In this document: positions 8,685 through 17,507 of the stretch, piece after piece
Layout: every line of letters starts with the position of its first letter
Numbering within the stretch: the first letter of the stretch is position 1
Assembly (NCBI GenBank): GCA_017302505.1
Contig: JAFLDH010000010.1
Span: 1 to 49,180 of the forward strand
DNA length: 49,180 nt
Origin: Burkholderiales bacterium
GTDB lineage: Bacteria > Pseudomonadota > Gammaproteobacteria > Burkholderiales > Burkholderiaceae_C
Direction of reading: 5' to 3'
The notes under the pieces: model-generated
The model's input: only the letters and a program-made list of their open reading frames with translations
Told to the model about the DNA's origin: nothing
Database searches by the model: none
Made by a program: the position numbers and the translations under genes

Positions 8685-10319
8685 TCAAGGCGAGACGGAA
8701 AGTTTCTCCCCATCCACCTTTTTGCCAATTTTCAAAGCGTTCTTGGCATCCGAGTTGCTATGCAAGGATGAATGAACGCTGATCACGGATTTCGACTCGG
8801 CGTGGTGTGAACTCTGTGTGAGATTGCCAGTACCATTCTTCGTAGAAATGTTGTGCCTCAGTTCAAAGCGATAAAGCAGTTGTAGCAATATTTTTCGATA
8901 CACTTCATCGCCCTCGTGGGCATCTTCCATGCCAATATCGATGTTTGGATTGTCATTGACCTCAATAACAACCGACTGTTCTCCGTTGGATTTGATGTCA
9001 ATGCCGTAGAGTCCATCGCCGATCAGATTTGCCGATTTACTCGCCAGCTCCAGTATCGATAAGGGCACCTCCGACAACGGGACGGATTCGACGCGTCCCT
9101 CCTGGAAATTGCCGTTGGCGGCGTGCTTGATGATCTGCCAATGGTCTTTGCACATGTGGTAGCGCGCCGCGAATAACGGCTTGCCATCCAAAACACCGAT
9201 CCGCCAATCGAAGGGTGTATACATGAACTCCTGTGCCAGAATGACATCGGATTCCTTGAGCATTTCACGCGCGATCTCAACCAATTGCGTCGCGTCCTCC
9301 GCCTTTTTGACGCTGAGACTAAAGGCGCCATCAGGCACCTTCAGCACCACCGGATAAGGCAGCAATCTGGCCGCTGTGTTCAGACTGTGCTTGCTCAACA
9401 AGAACGTCTGAGGTGTCGGCACGTCGTGGCCTTTCAGAAGTTCTGCAAGATACGCCTTGTTGGTGCATCGCAAGATCGACGTTGGATCGTCAATCACAGG
9501 CATATTGGCCATCTCTGCCTTGCGTGCAAACTGGAACGTGTGATCGGATACCGCAGTCGTTTCCCGGATGAACAAGGCATCGAATTGGGTCAAGCGAGAA
9601 AAATCTTTCTTTTCGATCAATTCGACGGAAATATCAAGCTCTTCTCCAATATCGACAATCTTGCTCAGTGTTTTCAGGTTCGATGGAGGCAGAGGATCTT
9701 TCGGGTCATGCAGTATGGCGACCGCCATGCGGTACGTGCGGGGTCGCGGAGCTGGATTCCAGGTCCTTCGGGTGAACTTGGCGAGGCCTCGCGTAAAGAC
9801 GCCATCCTGTTCCGCACTGATGTCCGCAGGCTTGAGCGGTTGTATGGCCGCGACCTCCCACACCTCCGACTTGGCTGCGCGCTCCACTTCAATCTCCAAT
9901 AGCGGGCACTGGAACATTTCGAAGCTCTTGCGGGCAAGATTGGCAAGCTGCGGGTCCTCTATTTCTCCGAAGAACACGTGCAGGGTGAGGCTGCGGACTG
10001 ATCGAGGAACCTCTTTCAGCGGGCCGACAAGGGAGTTCAGCGTCGGCAGCATGCTTGCCTGCGGCTTGCGGCGTGCGAGATCCAGGATGGTTTCGACGCT
10101 CGGAGTCACTCGATCTCCGCGAGCCTCCGCGAGCAGCGAACAGTAGTACCCGACACTCAGGTAGCTGTAGCTACGGCACAAATTGATGATCTTGCGCGGC
10201 CGGCTTCGTATTCGCGGGCCATCCGCAAGGAAGTGTTCTGCCGTGACGACCTCCATGTCTGGGTCGCTCCAGCGAAAATCGCTTGGTTTCTCGACGATGA
10301 TCAGATGGTCCGAATTCAT
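8685..10319 (-). CDS. RimK-like ATP-grasp ligase with RLAN N-terminal domain
   Basis: Predicted ATP-dependent carboxylate-amine ligase, 544 residues. The N-terminal RLAN-type domain (about 1-190, beginning MNSDHLIIVEKPSDF) is followed by an ATP-grasp fold with substrate/ATP residues in VVLKVPDGAFSLSVKK, AQEFM, FDWRIGVLDGKPLFA and the metal-binding end VIEVNDNPN. Proteins of this type usually stop near residue 480-490; this one carries an extra polar tail of about 50 residues. The start at 10319 gives the usual N-terminus; an ATG 39 bases upstream lies inside a palindrome and is unlikely. The partner gene upstream is a GNAT, a pairing known for this family and thought to serve peptide modification. 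The substrate is unknown. Confidence 0.85.
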   Translation of the reverse strand: MNSDHLIIVEKPSDFRWSDPDMEVVTAEHFLADGPRIRSRPRKIINLCRSYSYLSVGYYCSLLAEARGDRVTPSVETILDLARRKPQASMLPTLNSLVGPLKEVPRSVRSLTLHVFFGEIEDPQLANLARKSFEMFQCPLLEIEVERAAKSEVWEVAAIQPLKPADISAEQDGVFTRGLAKFTRRTWNPAPRPRTYRMAVAILHDPKDPLPPSNLKTLSKIVDIGEELDISVELIEKKDFSRLTQFDALFIRETTAVSDHTFQFARKAEMANMPVIDDPTSILRCTNKAYLAELLKGHDVPTPQTFLLSKHSLNTAARLLPYPVVLKVPDGAFSLSVKKAEDATQLVEIAREMLKESDVILAQEFMYTPFDWRIGVLDGKPLFAARYHMCKDHWQIIKHAANGNFQEGRVESVPLSEVPLSILELASKSANLIGDGLYGIDIKSNGEQSVVIEVNDNPNIDIGMEDAHEGDEVYRKILLQLLYRFELRHNISTKNGTGNLTQSSHHAESKSVISVHSSLHSNSDAKNALKIGKKVDGEKLSVSP

Positions 10320-10350
10320 TGGGAGCTCTAAATGCAAAAGAATCGTTGCT

Positions 10351-10371
10351 CCGGCCATCGATCATGGCCGG
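10351..10371. repeat. palindrome between the GNAT and RimK-like genes
   Basis: CCGGCCAT-CGATC-ATGGCCGG is a perfect 8-bp inverted repeat with a 5-base loop in the 76-base spacer between the two genes. There is no T tract on either strand, so it is more likely an mRNA processing or stability hairpin, or a protein site, than a terminator. It could set the ratio of the two proteins. Confidence 0.5.
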
Positions 10372-10395
10372 AAGGGGGCGCTCGAACTGCGTGGC

Positions 10396-10926
10396 CTAAC
10401 CAGGCGGCGCCTGGTTCCAGTCGATGTTTGAATTGTCCGCTTTGCTGACGGCAGCTTTCGTGGCGATATCAGGACGCAACTGCTTGCGAAAACGGATGGC
10501 ACTCGCGCCATCGGCGTAGTAATCGCGGATTGGAGCACCAAATGGCGTGTAGCCTAGTGCGCGAAATAGCGCGTGCGCGCGCACATTGTCAATGCGACTT
10601 TCCAGGCGCACTTCGGTGCAGCCGTGCGCCGTTGCTGCGCGGGAGACTTCATTTGTGAGAAGGTGGCCGATTCCGGAGCGTTGGCAGCCGCTCTTGACAG
10701 CAATCGAATAAAGGCGAGCAATCTGAGATCGCTTGCGCATGAGAATTACCGCGCTACCTACGACCATGGCACCTGCCTCTGCCACCAGTACAATGGCTGA
10801 GGCACTCTTTGATAGCGCGCGCCAGCTTCTTCGCGATATTCGATCAGCAGCGAACGATTGTTCTTCAAGCTCTATGAGCTGCTCGATATCCTGGTGGTCG
10901 GCCAGCCTAATGCGGGTTTTTGTCAT
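10396..10926 (-). CDS. GNAT-family N-acetyltransferase
   Basis: Acetyl-CoA-dependent acetyltransferase of 176 residues. The core runs from the substrate helix (about 8-40) through the beta-4 strand to the CoA-binding loop QRSGIGHLL (about 83-91) and the closing ALFRALGYTPFG. Homologous partners of RLAN/RimK proteins often carry an additional C-terminal C39-type peptidase domain; that domain is missing here. Its start codon overlaps the stop of the small membrane protein upstream (ATGA), so the four leftward genes from 11211 form one coupled unit. The acetylated molecule is unknown. Confidence 0.85.
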   Translation of the reverse strand: MTKTRIRLADHQDIEQLIELEEQSFAADRISRRSWRALSKSASAIVLVAEAGAMVVGSAVILMRKRSQIARLYSIAVKSGCQRSGIGHLLTNEVSRAATAHGCTEVRLESRIDNVRAHALFRALGYTPFGAPIRDYYADGASAIRFRKQLRPDIATKAAVSKADNSNIDWNQAPPG

Positions 10927-11051
10927 CTGCGTTGTGAAGAACTCGAACTTCGCTTGCGGCGCGTTGGGTACTCAATGAGCACCCATGCAAGAAGCAGCGG
11001 AACCACAATGGCGAGAATAGCCAGCATGAAGTGCAGAAACTCATTCAACAC
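10923..11051 (-). CDS. 42-residue single-span membrane protein
   Basis: Starting from GTG at 11051, this short frame encodes VLNEFLHFMLAILAIVV and a continuous hydrophobic helix of about 22 residues, then a strongly basic tail (RRKRSSSS...QRR). It overlaps the upstream small gene by 11 bases and its stop overlaps the GNAT start by three bases (ATGA), both signs of coupled translation. The inner-membrane orientation should be N-out/C-in by the positive-inside rule. No known family was recognised. Confidence 0.5.
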   Translation of the reverse strand: MLNEFLHFMLAILAIVVPLLLAWVLIEYPTRRKRSSSSSQRR

Positions 11052-11211
11052 GATGAGATTCCAAATGCTTGGTCGTTGATCGGTTCTCGCGCCATTTCTC
11101 GACGCGGTTGGCCAAGCGGAAGAACGCGATGAACCCGACGACGACGGATACAAAGGTAATGTCCTGGAGGAATTGAGGCACTGGTGGCGTCCGATGGTCC
11201 TTGGTAGTCAC
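11041..11211 (-). CDS. 56-residue single-span membrane protein
   Basis: From GTG at 11211 the frame reads VTTKDHRTPPVPQFLQDITF, a hydrophobic segment (VSVVVGFIAFFRLA) and a charged amphipathic tail ending HRVE. It is first in the leftward set small protein-small protein-GNAT-RimK-like. The start is not certain because no good ribosome site is seen. Together the two tiny proteins could anchor the enzymes or be their substrates; both ideas are inference. Confidence 0.42.
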   Translation of the reverse strand: MTTKDHRTPPVPQFLQDITFVSVVVGFIAFFRLANRVEKWRENRSTTKHLESHRVE

Positions 11212-11242
11212 CTAAACCATACGCCGCGGCGGTCAAGAGCGT

Positions 11243-11353
11243 CGTAAATTTGGCATAAAGTCTCGCCCTGTAGGGGGTGCCGCGAGGCGTTCCTGTAACA
11301 CTGACTCCCTGTCGCAGGGGCTTCGCAAACGGCACCCCCCCATCAAATTTACG
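11243..11353. repeat. nested inverted repeats; candidate structured leader or regulatory site
   Basis: An outer pair CGTAAATTTG (11243-11252)/CAAATTTACG (11344-11353) encloses an inner pair GGGGGTGCC (11273-11281)/GGCACCCCC (11331-11339). Inside lie a third helix GCGAGG/CTTCGC (11282-11287, 11321-11326, one G-U pair) and a hairpin CCCTG-TCG-CAGGG (11308-11320). The side loops are asymmetric (20 versus 4 bases), as in folded RNAs rather than simple operators. It lies in the divergent region between the small membrane protein gene and the porin-kdp genes. I do not recognise it as a known riboswitch. Remnant transposon ends are the main alternative. Confidence 0.55.
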
Positions 11354-11430
11354 CAGAAGTTATGACGCGACCAAGGACTTAGGCGAATACTGCTGCATGG
11401 CAATTTCGCCATTCGATTGCGAAAAAGAAC

Positions 11431-12138
11431 ATGCGCGCTCAAATCTTCAAGTCCCTGGCGGGCGTCGCTGCGGTATGCGGCGGTGTCATGGCAGCTACGC
11501 TGCCGTCTGTAGCAACCGCACAAGTCACTGGCAGCGTGGCCTTGACTTCCGACTACGTGTGGCGAGGGTCTTCCCAGACCCGCGAGAAGCCCGCCATTCA
11601 AGGGTCGTTCAAGTACGCCCACGACTCCGGTCTCTATGCCTCGGTGTGGGGTTCGAACGTCAAGTTCAAGCCCGACAACGGCGCGTCGAGTGAGTTCGAC
11701 ATCGCGCTGGGCTGGAGCGGCAAAGTCGCTGAGGACTGGGCGCTCGACGTCTACTACCTGCGCTACCAGTACCCGGGCTCCGATGTGAACCTCAACTGGA
11801 ACGAGGTCAATGCCGCCGTGACGTGGCGCGACAACTACTGGGTCGCGGTCGGGCATTCCACGAACGCCATGGCAAGCAAGACCACCGGCACCTATGCACT
11901 GGTGGGCGCCCGCTACCCGATCAACGACACATGGCGGGTCGAGGGAACCCTGGCGCGCTACTTCCTCGACAGCGCTTACGCGAAGAGCTACACCCACGGC
12001 TCCGTCGGTGTCGTCTGGGCGTTCAAGGCCCCCTTCGAGGCTCGCCTGACGTTGCATGGCACCGACTCGGCGACCAAGCAACTGTTCCCCGGCATGGCTG
12101 GCTCGCGCGCCGAGTTTGCCATCCAGGCTTCTTTTTGA
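11431..12138 (+). CDS. TorF-family putative outer-membrane porin
   Basis: A signal peptide (about residues 1-30, ending SVATAQ) is followed by a roughly 205-residue beta-barrel-like protein with alternating aromatic/hydrophobic strands and the family opening VTGSVALTSDYVWRGSSQT. It ends in phenylalanine (QASF), the usual outer-membrane C-terminal signal. TorF/gcw_chp proteins are poorly characterised. Position directly ahead of kdpA suggests that it lets K+ or other small solutes through the outer membrane as part of the same stress response. A hairpin TTTCGC/GCGAAA (11404-11424) lies just before the start codon. Confidence 0.85.
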   Translation: MRAQIFKSLAGVAAVCGGVMAATLPSVATAQVTGSVALTSDYVWRGSSQTREKPAIQGSFKYAHDSGLYASVWGSNVKFKPDNGASSEFDIALGWSGKVAEDWALDVYYLRYQYPGSDVNLNWNEVNAAVTWRDNYWVAVGHSTNAMASKTTGTYALVGARYPINDTWRVEGTLARYFLDSAYAKSYTHGSVGVVWAFKAPFEARLTLHGTDSATKQLFPGMAGSRAEFAIQASF

Positions 12139-12149
12139 CGGAGCGCCTG

Positions 12150-12194
12150 ATGAATGCAAGCCTCATTGAACCAAGCGACGGAGCCCGACCATGA
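12150..12194 (+). CDS. 14-residue leader frame overlapping the kdpA start
   Basis: ATG at 12150 opens a 14-codon frame ([14 protein letters not shown]) whose TGA (12192-12194) overlaps the kdpA start codon in an ATGA junction. It occupies the place where kdpF is often found, but it is not hydrophobic and is not KdpF. It may couple kdpA translation to upstream translation. Real expression is uncertain. Confidence 0.3.
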   Translation: MNASLIEPSDGARP

Positions 12195-13900
12195 CTGAGT
12201 TTCTTCTCGTATTCGCCCTCGCGATTGCCCTGGGCTGGCCGCTAGGCCGCTACCTGGCCGCAGTGATGCGCGGCGAGCCGATGCGTGGCGACGGGCTGTT
12301 CCGTTGGCTGGAACGACCGCTGTATGCGCTCATCGGCACCAATCCCCAGCGCGGCATGAGCTGGCGCGGTTATGCGGGCGCTTTCGTGCTCAGCAACCTG
12401 GTGCTGGCCGTCATTGTCTGGCTGATCCTGATGACCCAGGCCTGGTTGCCGCTCAACCCCAATGGCGCGCCCAACATGAGCTGGGATCTGGCGCTGCACA
12501 CCATGGTCTCATTCCTGACCAACACCAACCAGCAGCACTACTCGGGGCAAGCGCAACTCTCCTATCTCGCGCACATGACGGGCATCGTGACGCTGCAGGT
12601 CATCACGCCGATGATGGGGCTGGCGCTCACTGCCGCGACGCTGCGTGGGCTGTTCGGCGGACGCAATGCGCAGGCGCGCAAGGCCGAAGGCCATGAGCAG
12701 GCGCCCGTGGACGTCGGCAACTACTGGGCCGACGTGATCCGCCCCACGCTGCGTTTCATGGTGCCGCTGTGCCTGGTGTGGTCGGTGCTGCTGACCAGCC
12801 AAGGCGTCCCGGCCACGCTGGCGGGCGGTCCCGTGGTCGCGCCCGTCGATGCGACGGTCGAGATGAAAGAGCAGAAGATCCCGCTCGGTCCGGTTTCGCC
12901 GATGGTGGCGATCAAGCAACTCGGCACCAATGGTGGCGGCTGGTATGGCCCCAACAGCTCGGTGCCACTGGAAAACCCCACGCCGCTGTCCAACCTGCTG
13001 GAAACGCTGGCACTGATTCTCGTGCCCGTGGCGGTCGCTTTCATGATTGGCCCGTTCACTGGACGGCGCAAATTTGCAGGCATGGTATTCGGCACGATGC
13101 TGCTGATGTCCGTGGCTTCCGCAGGTTTTGCCATCTGGTCCGAAGGGCATTCCTCGACCTCGTCGGACATCGCACTGATGGAGGGCAAGGAAGTGCGTCT
13201 CGGGGCCGAGCCATCTGCACTGTGGGCCGCGCTGACGACGCAGACCTCCAACGGCTCGGTCAATGCCATGCACGATTCGCTGGCACCGCTGACTGGCCTG
13301 GTCACGATCAGTGACATGCTGATCAACGCCATCTGGGGCGGCATCGGCAGTGGACTGCAACAGTTCCTGACGTATCTGCTGCTTGGCGTGTTCCTGGCGG
13401 GGCTGATGACCGGACGGACGCCCGAACTGTTCGGCCGAAAAATCGAAGCGCCGGAGGTCAAGCTGCTTGCGGTTCTCGTGCTGCTGCAGCCGCTGGTCCT
13501 GCTGGGGCTGACCGCCATCACGTTGTCGGTGCCGAGCCTGACAGGAAACTCGAACCCTGGGTTCCACGCCATCAGCCAGGTGTTTTATGAGTACACCTCG
13601 GCCTTTGCCAACAACGGTTCTGGCTTCGAGGGATTGGGGGACGCCACCGTGTGGTGGAACGTGACGTGCAGCTTCGTGCTGGCCGCAGGCCGCTATCCAG
13701 CGCTCATCATTCCCCTGGTGATCGCCGCCATGCTCGCACGCAAGCGCCAGGCCCCGGAGAGCGCGGGCAGCCTGCAGATCGAAACCCCCACATTTGCGCT
13801 CACGCTGATCGCCGTCATTGTCATCCTGACGCTGCTTCAGTTCATGCCTGTGCTGGTGCTGGGCCCTGTGGCCGATCACCTGACCCTGGTTGCGCGTTGA
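12191..13900 (+). CDS. kdpA: K+-transporting ATPase subunit A (channel-like)
   Basis: Potassium-selective subunit of the high-affinity KdpFABC pump, 569 residues with about ten membrane spans. The repeated pore segments are visible, including [14 protein letters not shown] and [15 protein letters not shown] (K+ selectivity filter glycines), and [12 protein letters not shown]. It draws K+ from the periplasm and passes it to KdpB. It is separated from kdpB by 10 bases containing its ribosome site. No kdpF was found upstream. Length and motif order are normal for the family. Confidence 0.97.
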   Translation: MTEFLLVFALAIALGWPLGRYLAAVMRGEPMRGDGLFRWLERPLYALIGTNPQRGMSWRGYAGAFVLSNLVLAVIVWLILMTQAWLPLNPNGAPNMSWDLALHTMVSFLTNTNQQHYSGQAQLSYLAHMTGIVTLQVITPMMGLALTAATLRGLFGGRNAQARKAEGHEQAPVDVGNYWADVIRPTLRFMVPLCLVWSVLLTSQGVPATLAGGPVVAPVDATVEMKEQKIPLGPVSPMVAIKQLGTNGGGWYGPNSSVPLENPTPLSNLLETLALILVPVAVAFMIGPFTGRRKFAGMVFGTMLLMSVASAGFAIWSEGHSSTSSDIALMEGKEVRLGAEPSALWAALTTQTSNGSVNAMHDSLAPLTGLVTISDMLINAIWGGIGSGLQQFLTYLLLGVFLAGLMTGRTPELFGRKIEAPEVKLLAVLVLLQPLVLLGLTAITLSVPSLTGNSNPGFHAISQVFYEYTSAFANNGSGFEGLGDATVWWNVTCSFVLAAGRYPALIIPLVIAAMLARKRQAPESAGSLQIETPTFALTLIAVIVILTLLQFMPVLVLGPVADHLTLVAR

Positions 13901-13910
13901 GGAAAACATC

Positions 13911-15950
13911 ATGAGCAATACAACCTCTCAAGAAAACCCAGTCCGCACGCCGCGACTGGAAGAGCGCGGGTTCGTCCCCGCACTGATCAACGCCTTCATC
14001 AAACTGGCGCCGCAGCACATCATCAAGAACCCGGTCATGGCCGTGGTCTGGCTGGGCACCCTTGTGACTGCGGCGGCCACGCTGGCCGGCTGGGCGCAGC
14101 CTGGCTTCGGCTGGGCGGTGACCGTGATCCTGCTGATCACCGTGCTGTTCGGCAATTTCGCCGAGGCGGTGGCCGAGTCACGGGGGCGGGGCCAAGCCGC
14201 CTCGCTGCGCCGTGCTCGCAAGGACCTGATGGCGCGGCGGCTCGACAAGGCTGCAGGCGAAAAGACCGTGCCCGCCGCGGAACTGCGGCCCGGCGACCTC
14301 GTCGTGATCGAGGAAGGGCAACTGGTGCCGGCCGATGGCGAGATTGTTGAAGGCCTGGCGACCATCAACGAGGCCGCCGTCACCGGCGAGTCCGCGCCCG
14401 TGCTGCGCGAGGCCGGCACCGACCGCTCGGGCGTGATCGGCGGCACCAAGGTGCTGTCCGACCGAATCGTCGTTCGCGTCACAGCCGAGCCGGGCAACAG
14501 CTTCCTCGATCGCATGATCGCCCTCGTAGAAGGCTCGAACCGGCAGAAAACGCCCAATGAAGTCGCCCTTGGCTTGCTTCTGGGCGTGATGACGTTGACC
14601 TTCCTGATCGTCGTCGTGACCCTGCCATTCATCGGTGGGTTCGTCGGCGTCGAGGTGAATGTGGTGCTGCTGGTCGCCCTGCTGGTGTGCCTGATCCCGA
14701 CCACCATCGGCGGTCTGCTGCCGGCCATCGGCATCGCCGGCATGAACCGCGCCCTGCAAGCCAACGTGCTGGCCAAGTCCGGTAAAGCCGTGGAGGTGGC
14801 AGGCGACGTGGACGTGTTGCTGCTGGACAAGACTGGCACGATCACCTACGGCGACCGCCAGGCCACGGCCTTTCATCCGATGGCCGCCGTCGATGGGGCG
14901 CAGCTGCGCCAGGCCGCGCTACTGGCCTCTTTGGCCGATCCGACGCCTGAAGGCAAGTCCATCGTCAAGCTCGCACGGGAGAAGGGCGAGAAGCTGACCG
15001 ATCCCGATGGAGCGCATTTCGTGCAGTTCACTGCACAGACGCGGATGTCTGGTGTCGATCTTCCGGGCGACCGCGTGATCCGAAAAGGGGCGATGGACGC
15101 GATTGTCAAGCACGTCAAGCTTCTCGATGGTCACGTGCCCGCGGAGCTGGAGGCTCGCGTCACCAGTGTCGCTCGCAAGGGCGCCACGCCGCTGGTGGTC
15201 AGCGATGGCCGGCATGTACTGGGTGTCATCGAACTGTCGGACGTCGTCAAGCACGGAATCAAGGAACGCTTTGCCCGCTTGCGCGCCATGGGCATCAAGA
15301 CCGTCATGATCACTGGCGACAACAAGTTGACGGCGGCCAGCATCGCTGCCGACGCAGGCGTGGACGACTACATCGCGGAGGCAAAGCCGGAAGACAAACT
15401 TGCGCGCATCCGCGCCGAGCAGTCCGGCGGCCGTCTCGTGGCGATGGTCGGCGACGGCACCAATGACGCGCCGGCGCTGGCCCAGGCCGACGTGGGGCTG
15501 GCCATGAACTCCGGCACCCAGGCGGCCAAGGAGGCCGGCAACATGGTCGACCTGGACAGCGACCCGGCCAAGCTGCTGGCGGTGGTGGAAATCGGCAAGC
15601 AGCAGCTCATCACACGCGGCGCGCTGACCACCTTCTCGTTGGCCAACGACGTGTCCAAGTACTTCGCCATCCTGCCGGCTCTGTTCGCTGCTTCCATCCC
15701 GCAGATGGCAGCGCTCAACGTCATGAATCTGAGCAGCCCGACCAGCGCGGTGTTGTCGGCATTGATCTTCAACGCCATCATCATCCCGCTGCTGATTCCT
15801 TTGGCGTTGCGTGGTGTGCGATTCAAGCCGTCCACATCGACCCAGTTGCTGCGCAGCAACATGCTGATCTACGGCGTTGGCGGTGTCTTGCTGCCCTTCA
15901 TCGCGATCAAGGTCATCGACGTCTTGATTTCAACCTTGTTCTCTTTCTGA
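13911..15950 (+). CDS. kdpB: K+-transporting P-type ATPase subunit B
   Basis: Catalytic P-type ATPase subunit, 679 residues. It has the phosphorylated aspartate D306 in DKTGT, the actuator motif TGES, the hinge motif [16 protein letters not shown], and membrane helices before and after the cytoplasmic loops. The frame opens earlier, but the ATG at 13911 follows a GAGGA ribosome site and gives the usual N-terminus (MSNTTSQEN). It hydrolyses ATP to move K+ inward with KdpA and KdpC. kdpC follows after a 10-base spacer with GAGGAG. Confidence 0.97.
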   Translation: MSNTTSQENPVRTPRLEERGFVPALINAFIKLAPQHIIKNPVMAVVWLGTLVTAAATLAGWAQPGFGWAVTVILLITVLFGNFAEAVAESRGRGQAASLRRARKDLMARRLDKAAGEKTVPAAELRPGDLVVIEEGQLVPADGEIVEGLATINEAAVTGESAPVLREAGTDRSGVIGGTKVLSDRIVVRVTAEPGNSFLDRMIALVEGSNRQKTPNEVALGLLLGVMTLTFLIVVVTLPFIGGFVGVEVNVVLLVALLVCLIPTTIGGLLPAIGIAGMNRALQANVLAKSGKAVEVAGDVDVLLLDKTGTITYGDRQATAFHPMAAVDGAQLRQAALLASLADPTPEGKSIVKLAREKGEKLTDPDGAHFVQFTAQTRMSGVDLPGDRVIRKGAMDAIVKHVKLLDGHVPAELEARVTSVARKGATPLVVSDGRHVLGVIELSDVVKHGIKERFARLRAMGIKTVMITGDNKLTAASIAADAGVDDYIAEAKPEDKLARIRAEQSGGRLVAMVGDGTNDAPALAQADVGLAMNSGTQAAKEAGNMVDLDSDPAKLLAVVEIGKQQLITRGALTTFSLANDVSKYFAILPALFAASIPQMAALNVMNLSSPTSAVLSALIFNAIIIPLLIPLALRGVRFKPSTSTQLLRSNMLIYGVGGVLLPFIAIKVIDVLISTLFSF

Positions 15951-15960
15951 GGAGTTGATC

Positions 15961-16626
15961 ATGTCGGCTCAACGTACAACCACCATCATTCAGTCGCCCG
16001 CCGTCTCGGACAAGGGCCTGCTTCGCGGCTCCCTGGGCCTTGCGGCCTTCGCGCTGGTCGGCCTCGGCCTGCTCTATCCGCTGGCCGGAGTTGGCCTTGG
16101 TCAGGCGCTTGTCCCCGAAACTGCCAACGGCAGTCTGATCGAGCAAGGAGGCAAGATCCTCGGCTCGGAACTGGTCGCTCAGCCGTTCGCTGGCAAGCAG
16201 TACTTCCAACCGCGTCCATCCGCCGCCAACTACGATCCCATGGCGGTCGCGGGCAGCAACCAAGCCCGAACCAATCCGGAGATGCGCCAGCGTGTCGAGG
16301 AAGCACGAGCCGCCGTGGCGCAGCGGGAACACATTGATCCGAACGCTGTTCCTGGCGATCTGGTCACGCAGTCTGGCGGGGGGATCGACCCACATATCAG
16401 TCCGGAGGCGGCTGCCGTCCAGATCGCGCGTGTTGCGCAGGCACGTGGGCTGCAACCTGGCACGGTTGAAGGGCTCGTTGCGCAATACACAGAGGACAAG
16501 CAGTTCGGCGTGCTGGGACAGAGGCGAGTCAACGTGCTGAAGCTCAATCTCGCCCTGGATGCGCATCAGGCTGCCTCTGCGACACCCTCGGGTGCGCAGT
16601 CCGAATCGGCGGTTCCCCAACGGTAA
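15961..16626 (+). CDS. kdpC: K+-transporting ATPase subunit C
   Basis: Small periplasm-facing subunit of the Kdp pump, 221 residues, slightly longer than the common ~190-200. One N-terminal membrane helix (LGLAAFALVGLGLLYPLAG) is followed by the conserved G.LI..G...GSEL..QPF...YF.PRPSA stretch and DLVT.SGGGIDPHISPEAA. The C-terminus has a small extra polar tail after NLALDAH. The ATG at 15961 is preceded by GAGGAG. It helps assemble or stabilise the KdpAB complex. Confidence 0.96.
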   Translation: MSAQRTTTIIQSPAVSDKGLLRGSLGLAAFALVGLGLLYPLAGVGLGQALVPETANGSLIEQGGKILGSELVAQPFAGKQYFQPRPSAANYDPMAVAGSNQARTNPEMRQRVEEARAAVAQREHIDPNAVPGDLVTQSGGGIDPHISPEAAAVQIARVAQARGLQPGTVEGLVAQYTEDKQFGVLGQRRVNVLKLNLALDAHQAASATPSGAQSESAVPQR

Positions 16627-16639
16627 GGACGGGAGGCGT

Positions 16640-17095
16640 ATGAGCACGTTGAGCAAGCACCTGGATGAAATCGACATCCTGTTGGGGCTCCAAGCCGCGA
16701 GCAAGCGTGAAGTCTTCCAAGCCATCGGGCAGCACATGCAAACCGCCCATGGCGTATCGGCAGAGTCGGTTGCATCGTCGCTCCTTCGCCGTGAATTGGC
16801 TGGATCAACGGCACTTGGTTGTGGCGTAGCGATTCCGCATGCCCGTGTGAAAGAGTTGGAGCGGATTCGTCTGCTCTACCTCAGGGTGGTTCCGGCGCTC
16901 GCGTTCGACAGTCCAGACGGTGAGCCGGTTTCGGACATCGTGGCCCTGATGGTCCCCGCGCCTGCGACGCAGGAGCATTTGGACGTGCTTGCTCATGTCG
17001 CTTCACTTTTTTCGGAGAAGGCGTTCAGAAAGGCGCTGCACAAATGCGAGCAACCGGGTCAAGTCATGGAAGTCATTGCGAACTGGCCGCATTGA
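16640..17095 (+). CDS. PTS EIIA-Ntr-like protein (PtsN family) in the kdp operon
   Basis: The 151-residue protein has the EIIA fold of PtsN, with the phospho-acceptor histidine in GVAIPHARV at about residue 65, the helix VFQAIGQHM and the C-terminal DVLAHVASLFSE. In E. coli the dephosphorylated EIIA-Ntr binds the sensor KdpD and raises kdp expression, so an extra copy embedded between kdpC and kdpD suggests a dedicated regulatory partner. The start at 16640 follows GGGAGG; the longer upstream frame overlaps kdpC and is not needed. The spacing of 13 bases to kdpC supports one operon. Confidence 0.85.
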   Translation: MSTLSKHLDEIDILLGLQAASKREVFQAIGQHMQTAHGVSAESVASSLLRRELAGSTALGCGVAIPHARVKELERIRLLYLRVVPALAFDSPDGEPVSDIVALMVPAPATQEHLDVLAHVASLFSEKAFRKALHKCEQPGQVMEVIANWPH

Positions 17096-17153
17096 GAGGA
17101 GCGCAGCAAAGAAGCCACACTGTTGATGCCTCAGGGTACGAGGGGTCATCAGT

Positions 17154-17439
17154 GATGTGCGTGGGCATCGCCTGCGAGGCCGATCGCATTGCCGTCACGG
17201 CGAGCGGTGGGCCTGGCGGGCGATTGTTCCAATCGCTCTTTCCCGCCAACACCGTGGGTCGAGCGGTGGTCCGCATGTTCTGTGCTGGATTCCGGCAACC
17301 CATGCGAATTGTCATCAGCGGCGTTCGCGCCTTGGATCTCGCACTGTTGCTGGGACGGGGTGACAGGCGGGAAGTGATTCTGTTATATCAGTCGATACCC
17401 TCGGCTGCTTTGGCCGCTCACGCATTGCGTCGATCGTAA
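17154..17439 (+). CDS. small hypothetical protein between ptsN-like gene and kdpD
   Basis: A 95-residue frame from ATG 17154 that I do not recognise. It begins MCVGIACEADRIAV, has a central helix rich in valine and arginine and ends in AALAAHALRRS. The N-terminal strand pattern faintly recalls the RNase-H-like start of IS110 transposases or an ASKHA fold, but no catalytic residues can be assigned. It lies on the operon strand, 58 bases after the PtsN-like gene and 68 bases before kdpD. It is probably translated, but confidence is modest. Confidence 0.5.
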
Positions 17440-17507
17440 ATCGCGGCATTGCAATTACCGATTTCCGACTTATCGTTTTAACCGCACAGCACATTGAAAA
17501 GAGAGCC

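Noticed and set aside
8534-8782. 82-codon plus-strand frame between proV and the RimK-like gene
   Set aside because: No ribosome site or recognisable feature, and it overlaps the end of the RimK-like gene.
11243-11353. Match to a known riboswitch (TPP, Mn2+, c-di-AMP)
   Set aside because: The fold is clear but the conserved loop sequences of these classes are absent.
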